DNA of 7,444 nucleotides from Methylococcaceae bacterium UBA1147. GTDB taxonomy: Bacteria > Pseudomonadota > Gammaproteobacteria > Methylococcales > UBA1147. The stretch is from NCBI GenBank assembly GCA_002311315.1, contig DBZZ01000065.1:1-7444 (forward strand), written 5' to 3'. Shown piece after piece: positions 1 to 4,841 of the stretch. Under the pieces are notes generated by a model. It saw only the letters and a list, made by a program, of their open reading frames with translations, was not told the DNA's origin and did no database searches. Position 1 is the first letter of the stretch. Each line of letters begins with the position of its first letter. The position numbers and the translations under genes were made by a program.

Positions 1-227
1 CCTGTCCAGCGGCCGACATCGACCACTCCCCTACCCAAGCATCATAATGAAGCTCTTGATTATTAAGGACCTCTTATATGGTTACACCGGTATTTCCAGT
101 ATCTTCTAGCTGGTCGAAGGCTGTCTTCGCTTCCATCTCCTATGCGCTAGACCACGTATCACCGGCGTTATTTTGGGCACGAGTTTGACTCGCGGACTCA
201 GGCTAACCCCAAACCAGAAGCTACAGA
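1..227. other. Non-coding left flank downstream of fdhD
   Basis: No recognisable gene is present in this stretch. It lies beyond the stop codon of the minus-strand fdhD, and its composition is more mixed than that of the neighbouring genes. The only coding possibility I noticed is a 36-codon plus-strand frame at 78-188 with an AAGGA sequence 8 bases before its ATG. Its product resembles nothing I know. A short repeat of GAGT/GACTC elements near 181-198 could fold weakly, but no run of T follows it on the minus strand, so I do not call a terminator for fdhD. Confidence 0.4.
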
Positions 228-1064
228 TCAGAGCGAATCATACACCAGATTCTCGGCGCCATTTAGGATCAGGAAATGCCGACCCTTGGCCCTGGAGATC
301 AGGGTAACCCCGGATTGCCGGGCCATGTCCAGCCCCATCTGGGTCGCTCCGGAACGGGACAGCAGGACGGGGATACCCATCTGGGTCACCTTGATCACCA
401 TCTCAGAAGTCAGCCTTCCGGTGGTGTAGAAAATCTTGTCAGCCCCGGGTAAGTCCCTGATCCACATGTATCCGGCAATTGCGTCCACCGCGTTGTGCCG
501 GCCAACATCTTCGACAAAAAAATCGATGTTGCTATCGGTGCAGAGCGCGCAACCATGCACCGCTCCCGCTTTTTTGTAGACATCGTTGTAGTCACGCAGT
601 GATTTCAACAGCTCATAGATGGTGGACTGACGAAGGCGGACACTGGGAACGCGGATCTTTTTCAGCTTGTCGATCAAGCGGCCAAATACCGTTCCCTGCC
701 CACATCCCGTAGTGACGGTACGGTGTTTAAGCTGCTCCTGATAATCCTCTGCATTGACCGAAGTCACCACCGCCACCGCTTCAGTTTCCCAATCGACCTG
801 CACCACTTCGATCGTTTCGATATCTTCAATAATCCCCTGGTTCTTCAGATAGCCAAGAGTCAGCAGTTCCGGCTGGGTACCGATGGTCATCAGAGTCACG
901 ATTTCCTGCCGATCTAGGTACAGTGTCAGGGGGCGTTCACCCGCCAGTTCCAGTTCACGCTCCTGCCCTTTTTCATCCATCGCCGTCACCCGCGCCGACG
1001 ATGCCAGGCCGGCATCGCTCATCCGAAGCTTGGAGGCTTGAAGATTCAGATCACAAGAAGTCAT
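228..1064 (-). CDS. fdhD: FdhD, sulfur carrier protein for formate dehydrogenase activation
   Basis: This is a cytoplasmic accessory protein of 278 aa. In the family, FdhD passes sulfur from a cysteine desulfurase to the bis-MGD cofactor of FDH, which gives the active sulfurated metal centre. Visible family features are the TGCG segment at residues 119-122 with the key Cys121, the VHGCALC segment at 169-175, the strongly conserved EDVGRHNAVD at 185-194, the TTGRLTSEM region at 214-222 and the LLSRSGAT region at 234-241. The usual C-x-x-C of Escherichia coli FdhD is reduced here to C-G-Q-G, so the second Cys is replaced by Gly124. Another C-x-x-C (172, 175) lies in the downstream VHGCALC segment. 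The ATG overlaps the mobA stop codon (ATGA), and the Shine-Dalgarno is weak, so translational coupling to mobA is likely. The family call is firm. The meaning of the cysteine pattern is not known. Confidence 0.95.
   Translation of the reverse strand: MTSCDLNLQASKLRMSDAGLASSARVTAMDEKGQERELELAGERPLTLYLDRQEIVTLMTIGTQPELLTLGYLKNQGIIEDIETIEVVQVDWETEAVAVVTSVNAEDYQEQLKHRTVTTGCGQGTVFGRLIDKLKKIRVPSVRLRQSTIYELLKSLRDYNDVYKKAGAVHGCALCTDSNIDFFVEDVGRHNAVDAIAGYMWIRDLPGADKIFYTTGRLTSEMVIKVTQMGIPVLLSRSGATQMGLDMARQSGVTLISRAKGRHFLILNGAENLVYDSL
1061..1064 (-). promoter_or_regulatory. ATGA start-stop overlap coupling mobA and fdhD
   Basis: On the minus strand the mobA stop (TGA) and the fdhD start (ATG) share bases in the sequence ATGA. 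No good Shine-Dalgarno is visible just before the fdhD start, so translation of fdhD probably depends on ribosomes terminating on mobA. This supports cotranscription and matched amounts of the two cofactor proteins. Confidence 0.75.
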
Positions 1065-1675
1065 CTTGTCCCGTTGTTGCCGAGAAACCTTTTCTCCACC
1101 ATTGCCAGTTCCTCCGGTGTGTTGATATTGCGAAAGACATCAGGGCGGTCAGAAAAATCGACGCTTCTCCAGTGATGATTCTTGAACCATCGATCGATCT
1201 TCCGTTCTCCGCTCGCCAGGTAACCTTCAAGGCTGTTCTGCAGCCTGCAATCCAGCAGTAGAACCACGGGATGCAGACGAACCCCGTCATTGGCCACCAG
1301 GCATTCCGCAGGTTCTGCATCCAGGGCAGCGACCATAGTCTGCAGAGTCGACGAGTCCATCAGGGGACAGTCGCAGGGCACGGTCAGTAAATAATCGGCG
1401 TTGCAGTGGCGCATGGCACTCAGGATTCCAGCAAGCGGCCCATCGAAACTGGAACTGGCATCGGCCACCACAGGATAGCCAAAGCGCTCATATTCCAAAT
1501 GATTCCGGTTTGCATTGATGATGGTTTCGTCGACAACGGAACGGAGAGCGCATAGCGCGTACTCGACCAACGTCTTGCCGGCAATCGATACCAGGCCTTT
1601 GTCACTGCCTCCCATTCGGCGTGCCTGCCCCCCTGCGAGAACAACCCCGGCGATCTTTGCTCGTGTATCCGTCAT
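1061..1675 (-). CDS. mobA: MobA, molybdenum cofactor guanylyltransferase
   Basis: This cytoplasmic enzyme of 204 aa transfers GMP from GTP to molybdopterin, producing the guanine dinucleotide cofactor (bis-MGD) that FDH needs. The N-terminal nucleotide-binding signature LAGGQARRMGGSDKGL is at residues 13-28. It is followed by GPLAGI at 79-84, a VPCDCPLM segment at 99-106 that matches the family's metal-binding Asp region, and FRNINTPEEL near 181-190. The length is normal for MobA (about 190-210 aa). The ATG at 1675 places the signature at the usual distance from the N-terminus, although no strong Shine-Dalgarno precedes it. It is the first gene of a mobA-fdhD pair joined by a 4-base overlap. 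Its company suggests a dedicated supply of cofactor to the FDH encoded about 3 kb to the right. Confidence 0.95.
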   Translation of the reverse strand: MTDTRAKIAGVVLAGGQARRMGGSDKGLVSIAGKTLVEYALCALRSVVDETIINANRNHLEYERFGYPVVADASSSFDGPLAGILSAMRHCNADYLLTVPCDCPLMDSSTLQTMVAALDAEPAECLVANDGVRLHPVVLLLDCRLQNSLEGYLASGERKIDRWFKNHHWRSVDFSDRPDVFRNINTPEELAMVEKRFLGNNGTR

Positions 1676-1785
1676 GATGATATTCTTGCGCTGCGACCTC
1701 TGGAACCGATTTTACACAGTTAGCGGCTTGCTCGGTTGGAAACCTCGGCCTTTCGAGCTTCACCGTGCCCTCTCAGTTTGCCATT
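1676..1785. promoter_or_regulatory. Divergent intergenic region between mobA and the DUF302-like lipoprotein gene
   Basis: These 110 bases separate two divergently oriented genes and must hold or adjoin their promoters. On the minus strand a TAAAAT-like element (complement of ATTTTA at 1709-1714) could be the -10 box for mobA-fdhD. I could not pair it with a convincing -35 box at normal spacing. No operator-like palindrome stands out. Confidence 0.35.
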
Positions 1786-2250
1786 ATGCACAGATTCTTT
1801 GCTTTTTTGCTGGCTGTTCTGCTGTCGACCGGCTGCGCGAATCTGCCTGCGACGACCGTGGGCGATTTCATCCAGTATCACCAAGTCCGAACCGCCAAGC
1901 CGTACGATGATGTTCTGGCTGAACTGAAGGTCGCAATCGCCGAGCACAACTTCAGAATTACCTCTCACAGCCGGGTTGGCAAGGTAATCCGTCAACGCGG
2001 CACTGCCGACTTTCCGGATTATGATACCATCCAGTTCTGTAACTTGAGCCACGCGAAAACACTGATCGAACTTTCCGTGGACGCCGTACGGCACATGCCC
2101 TGCAGCGTGGTCCTCTACAATACTGGCAAGGAGACAACGATCAAGACCAGGCTCCTGCCGGTTCACACCGACAACCCCGAACTGAACAGGTTCTCAGAAT
2201 CGATCAACAGAATGCTCAGAGACATCGTCGATTTCGCCGCAGACATTTGA
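1786..2250 (+). CDS. Predicted lipoprotein with a DUF302-like domain
   Basis: This is a 154-aa envelope protein. A hydrophobic N-terminus (residues 2-14) leads to an STGC lipobox with Cys17, so processing by lipoprotein signal peptidase is predicted. Residues about 35-125 resemble the DUF302 family: a helix like KPYDDVLAELKVAIAEHNF at 38-56, a central TIQFCNLSHAKTLIE segment at 81-95, and the typical MPCSVVLYNTG at 104-114 with Cys106. DUF302 proteins are small alpha/beta proteins whose biochemical role is unclear. I chose the ATG at 1786 because it puts the signal peptide at the very N-terminus. An in-frame GTG at 1765 would add 7 residues, and neither start has a strong Shine-Dalgarno. A second lipoprotein gene follows after 62 bases on the same strand, and the two probably form an operon. 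Cys85 and Cys106 could be redox active, but this is speculation. Confidence 0.75.
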   Translation: MHRFFAFLLAVLLSTGCANLPATTVGDFIQYHQVRTAKPYDDVLAELKVAIAEHNFRITSHSRVGKVIRQRGTADFPDYDTIQFCNLSHAKTLIELSVDAVRHMPCSVVLYNTGKETTIKTRLLPVHTDNPELNRFSESINRMLRDIVDFAADI

Positions 2251-2312
2251 ACAATCCATCAGGCTTCATACAATACGGCATCCATATCAACACAATTCTC
2301 GCAGGAAAAATC

Positions 2313-2732
2313 ATGAACACGCCGCATCGGGCATTTACTCGCCTGGACTGGAGAAAAAGAATCAAATGGGTTCACACTGGCGCGCTGGCCGTCTTCGCTG
2401 TCTTGACGGCTTGTAGCACGGCACCCAAACAGGCACCACAGGATACGGAATATCCGACCCAGGCCCGGGTGGAATACGTGCTCCAGTGCATGGAACGAAA
2501 CGGAGGTCAAAACTACGACACCCTCTACCCGTGTGTTTGCAGCATTGACAAGATCGCCACGCAATTGTCTTACGGCGATTTTGCAGAGGCCCAGACCTTT
2601 ACTTTCATGCGCAGTGCCCCGGGTGAAGCTGGCGGCCTTTTCAGGGACCCACCGCGAGCAAAAGAGCTGAGAAAACGGCTCAAAGAAGCCGAGAGCTTGG
2701 CGAAGAAAGCCTGCTTCGTCAAGCCCCGCTAA
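2313..2732 (+). CDS. Small cysteine-containing predicted lipoprotein, possibly linked to quinoprotein dehydrogenase systems
   Basis: The gene encodes 139 aa. A basic N-terminus and a hydrophobic stretch (about 22-32) precede an LTAC lipobox with Cys34, which predicts a lipid-anchored periplasmic protein. The mature part has a YVLQCMERNGG segment (55-65, Cys59), a CVCSIDKIA segment (74-82, Cys74 and Cys76), an RSAPGEAGGLFRDP segment (100-113) and a basic helix ending in Cys134. Four cysteines after the lipobox suggest two disulfides, or a metal or thiol site. From memory, uncharacterised proteins with a similar YV-x2-CM ... CSCSID-x-IA pattern occur near PQQ-dependent alcohol dehydrogenase genes. 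I could not verify this. The ATG at 2313 has an AGGAAA element 6 bases upstream. A longer frame from a TTG at 2247 overlaps the previous stop and would bury the signal peptide, so I rejected it. Function is unknown. Confidence 0.75.
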   Translation: MNTPHRAFTRLDWRKRIKWVHTGALAVFAVLTACSTAPKQAPQDTEYPTQARVEYVLQCMERNGGQNYDTLYPCVCSIDKIATQLSYGDFAEAQTFTFMRSAPGEAGGLFRDPPRAKELRKRLKEAESLAKKACFVKPR

Positions 2733-2762
2733 ACCGGGGGAGGGGAGCCGGCATTCGGCCGG
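2724..2762. terminator. Two short GC-rich hairpins between convergent genes
   Basis: Two inverted repeats sit between the convergent lipoprotein and SoxYZ-like genes. CCCCG at 2724-2728 pairs with CGGGG at 2735-2739 across the stop codon of the lipoprotein gene. CCGGC at 2748-2752 pairs with GCCGG at 2758-2762 around a 5-base loop. Neither is followed by a clear run of T on either strand, so intrinsic termination is only a suggestion from position and GC content. Confidence 0.35.
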
Positions 2763-2779
2763 AAAACTACAATCGCGAT

Positions 2780-3589
2780 TCAGGGAGAAACTTCATAGGT
2801 TGAAACCCAATTCATACCCTTGTTGTCGGTTACTTCCGCTTTCAGGATTCCGTTCCGTTGGGGCATGAAATAGAACCTGAAATTGGGATCGGCACTGATC
2901 GCGATATCCGTTTTCGCCGAAAAAATCGGGTTGTCATTGAACGTCACTTTCATCGTTTCAATGAAATGAGCCGGCTTGATCCGGCGGGTCACTTGATCCA
3001 TCTGCATCCCGGTAAGATTCGGATGACTGATCAGCAACTGCGCGAGTGCCGGCCTATCGATGGAAAGATCCCGGTCAACTCGGAACTTCATCCGGCCAAT
3101 GCGCTTCATCGCTTCTTCCAGATCGGCCCCCACCGGCGCGGAGCAGCCTCCGGTCGCCTTCACAAACACCTTGTGCATGTGCAGTTCCCCGGTATTCAAC
3201 CTGGCGATGGCACGAACGTTGGAATAAGTGTTGATCCGTACCCGCATCGCCAGATCGGCTTTTCCGCTCTCCGGACTGAACTGGAAATCACCAACAAAGG
3301 GTTCAGGATTCTTGTCCACCAGCAGCACGATGCGTTCGATGTAGCGGGCCGAACTCTGTTCCGTCTTGCTGATCACACTGATCGGCACGAGTGCCGGATC
3401 TTCAGCCCGGTAAGGCGCCGTGAGTTCAATGACCTTGTCCGATTCGACAATTTCCTGTTGCCCGAAGTACCGGTTTCGTAGAACCGAATTCCATTCGCTT
3501 TCCGGATCTGCTGCTGCAACAGCCCATCCGCACTGGATCGAAAGACCCATCAGCAAGGCACAGCCGAACAATCTCTTTGAATGAATCAT
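2780..3589 (-). CDS. Exported SoxY-SoxZ fusion, quinoprotein dehydrogenase-associated SoxYZ-like carrier
   Basis: This is a 269-aa periplasmic protein. A basic N-terminus with a hydrophobic core and an AVAAA-D region predicts Sec cleavage near residue 26-27. Residues about 30-145 resemble SoxY, and about 175-269 resemble SoxZ (HFIETMKVTFNDNPIFSAK ... ISADPNFRFYFMP). The two are joined through an ATGGCSAP loop whose single mature-region cysteine, Cys149, sits where SoxY carries its substrate-binding GGC arm. In true Sox systems SoxY binds thiosulfate sulfur covalently on a C-terminal Cys. In this fused family the Cys is internal, and the cargo is unknown. The family was named for its co-occurrence with PQQ dehydrogenases. 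I chose the ATG at 3589 because it gives a clean signal peptide and has GAGG upstream. The frame stays open to 3709 without any plausible signal. The gene follows lysR by 92 bases on the same strand. Confidence 0.85.
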   Translation of the reverse strand: MIHSKRLFGCALLMGLSIQCGWAVAAADPESEWNSVLRNRYFGQQEIVESDKVIELTAPYRAEDPALVPISVISKTEQSSARYIERIVLLVDKNPEPFVGDFQFSPESGKADLAMRVRINTYSNVRAIARLNTGELHMHKVFVKATGGCSAPVGADLEEAMKRIGRMKFRVDRDLSIDRPALAQLLISHPNLTGMQMDQVTRRIKPAHFIETMKVTFNDNPIFSAKTDIAISADPNFRFYFMPQRNGILKAEVTDNKGMNWVSTYEVSP

Positions 3590-3681
3590 GAATCTCGACC
3601 TCACAGTTTTAGAAATTGATCGCTGATCACTACCCTTTTTGCACATCGAAGAACCTTTTCTTCCATCAGTAACACGCCTGT

Positions 3682-4581
3682 TCAGACCAGCAATTGGTTG
3701 TCTGCACAAAGTTCGAGGAATGCCCTGACCGCACGGGACCTCATATTCTTTGTCGGCGCAATAATGTTCAATTGCCAGCGTAATCCCATCGGAGGATCAA
3801 TGCGCTGCCCCACCAGTTCCGTGTCCCCTTCCTTCAGGGCCTGGGCTGACGCAAATCCGATCCCCAACCCGGCACGTACCGACGCCTTAACCCCGGCAAC
3901 ACCGTTCACCTGAATATTCGACGATACCTTGATCCCCTGTCGGTCCAGAGCATTCTCGAGAATCGTACGCACACCAGATCCCGGCTCACGCCAGATAACC
4001 TGGTGATCGGCAAGGACAGCGAGAGGCACTCCGGACCGGAAATTCATAGCCAGTTCGTGATCCTTGCGGACAACCAGCACGATTTCGTCTTCGCACCATG
4101 GCAACAATTCGTAACTGGCAGGCAGTGCACTCGAATCAATCTCTCCTTCCACGAAACCGACATCAAGGTCGGACATGCACTGCAGGATCTCTCTGGAATC
4201 GCCGGTCTTCATGTGGACCTCCAGCCCCGGGTACAGAGTCTGCATTCGAACCACATACTGGGGCAAATAATAACTACCGATGGTGACCGTCGAACCGATC
4301 CGAAGAACCCCGCTGTTGACTGTCTGTAAACGATGAACGTACTCTTCGGCCCGAAACATCTCCTCGCGTAATTGTTCGGCGTGTTTCAGAAGACCTTCAC
4401 CCGCGGGTGTCAGACGGATCCGGTGTCCCTCTCTTATATATAGCGGTTCACCAACAGCGTCCTGAAGCAACTTGAGGCGGCCGGAGACCGCAGGCTGACC
4501 GATATGCAAATGCTCGGCCGCCCGACTAATACTCTTGAACTTGCCAACCAGCGCGAAGGTCAGGATCTGGGACGGATTCAT
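3682..4581 (-). CDS. LysR-family transcriptional regulator, probable formate dehydrogenase operon regulator
   Basis: This is a 299-aa DNA-binding regulator of standard LysR length. The N-terminal winged helix-turn-helix covers residues about 1-60 (KSISRAAEHLHIGQPAVSGR at 16-35, then RLTPAGEGLLKHAEQL from about 56). A linker helix follows to about 88. The periplasmic-binding-protein-like effector domain starts at GVLRIGSTVTIGSYYLP (91-107). That opening resembles the CysL/CbbR-like branch of the family, whose effectors vary. It is divergent from the FDH genes, and the gap holds a perfect palindrome. This matches the known arrangement of fdsR upstream of fdsGBACD in Cupriavidus, so control of FDH in response to formate or a related signal is a reasonable inference. 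The SoxYZ-like carrier gene lies just downstream in the same direction and may be cotranscribed. The start is the first ATG. Its Shine-Dalgarno is weak. Confidence 0.9.
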   Translation of the reverse strand: MNPSQILTFALVGKFKSISRAAEHLHIGQPAVSGRLKLLQDAVGEPLYIREGHRIRLTPAGEGLLKHAEQLREEMFRAEEYVHRLQTVNSGVLRIGSTVTIGSYYLPQYVVRMQTLYPGLEVHMKTGDSREILQCMSDLDVGFVEGEIDSSALPASYELLPWCEDEIVLVVRKDHELAMNFRSGVPLAVLADHQVIWREPGSGVRTILENALDRQGIKVSSNIQVNGVAGVKASVRAGLGIGFASAQALKEGDTELVGQRIDPPMGLRWQLNIIAPTKNMRSRAVRAFLELCADNQLLV

Positions 4582-4674
4582 TACTGGAAACTGCGGTTAC
4601 GTTCACACACGACAAATGGATTGGAAAAAGTTTTGCTTGCCTCAAAATACACTATTATCACGAAAACTGATGTA

Positions 4675-4708
4675 AACTCAAAAAAAACATGATTTGAGTT
4701 ATAACTCA
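4675..4708. promoter_or_regulatory. Probable LysR operator: 14-bp palindrome plus a third half-site
   Basis: TGAGTTATAACTCA at 4695-4708 is a perfect 14-bp inverted repeat. The half-site AACTCA occurs again at 4675-4680, and the pair AACTCAAA (4675-4682) / TTTGAGTT (4693-4700) forms a second, overlapping inverted repeat. Clustered dyad half-sites between a LysR gene and its divergent target are typical of LysR binding regions. The regulator bound is inferred from position only. Confidence 0.6.
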
Positions 4709-4722
4709 CATTTAAGTAAAGT
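4694..4722 (+). promoter_or_regulatory. Possible sigma-70 promoter for the FDH genes
   Basis: TTGAGT at 4694-4699 could act as a -35 box, with TAAAGT at 4717-4722 as a -10 box and a 17-base spacer. The -35 box would lie inside the palindrome, so a bound regulator would directly affect RNA polymerase. Both boxes are imperfect, and this placement is tentative. Confidence 0.3.
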
Positions 4723-4759
4723 CCCCCCGCGCTAAGGTACGGTAACCACTACCACAATC

Positions 4760-4778
4760 TCGACCCGACCAAGGTCGA
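4760..4778 (+). other. Hairpin in the FDH mRNA leader
   Basis: TCGACC at 4760-4765 pairs with GGTCGA at 4773-4778 around a 7-base loop. A short TTTT tract lies a few bases later at 4783-4786. It could be a weak pause or attenuation site in the leader, or it may mean nothing. I saw no convincing match to the Moco RNA riboswitch. Confidence 0.3.
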
Positions 4779-4825
4779 CGTATTTTGCCTTCAGGCTTGC
4801 GCGCGGCGGTAAATTTGCTGGTTTT

Positions 4826-4841
4826 GGAGGACACAATCGTG
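4826..4841 (+). promoter_or_regulatory. Strong Shine-Dalgarno that fixes a GTG start for the FDH beta subunit
   Basis: GGAGG at 4826-4830 stands 8 bases before the GTG at 4839. This favours the GTG over the upstream in-frame ATG at 4785, which has no ribosome binding site and would add 18 residues without family resemblance. Confidence 0.8.

Larger units (their letters stand above)
4582..4838. promoter_or_regulatory. AT-rich divergent control region between the lysR gene and the FDH genes
   Basis: This 257-base gap serves two divergent transcription units. The part at about 4610-4720 is clearly AT-rich compared with the neighbouring genes and contains the palindrome and half-sites described separately. 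The part at 4721-4838 is GC-richer and is probably the untranslated leader of the FDH mRNA. No gene was recognised in it. Confidence 0.7.

Noticed and set aside
1..227. Remnant of an insertion sequence or transposase gene at the left edge
   Set aside because: No transposase-like peptide, terminal inverted repeat or target duplication could be found in either strand.
923..1261. Plus-strand frame across the mobA-fdhD junction
   Set aside because: It is antisense to both MobA and FdhD, has no family resemblance, and is low-complexity and proline/histidine-rich.
2247..2312. TTG-initiated extension of the second lipoprotein
   Set aside because: It would put 22 residues ahead of the signal sequence, whereas the ATG at 2313 has a good Shine-Dalgarno and a proper lipoprotein N-terminus.
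2858..3481. 207-codon open frame on the plus strand opposite the SoxYZ-like gene
   Set aside because: It is antisense to a well-supported gene with recognisable domains. Its product resembles no family and has the His/Arg-rich look of a shadow frame.
3617..3629. TGATC/GATCA small hairpin between lysR and the SoxYZ-like gene
   Set aside because: A 5-bp stem with a 3-base loop and no clear T run is too weak to call a terminator.
3590..3709. N-terminal extension of the SoxYZ-like protein overlapping the end of lysR
   Set aside because: The added 40 residues are polar and basic and would block the signal peptide. The ATG at 3589 has GAGG upstream.
4721..4838. Molybdenum cofactor riboswitch in the FDH leader
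   Set aside because: Its position before an FDH gene made it worth looking for, but I could not recognise the multi-stem Moco RNA consensus.
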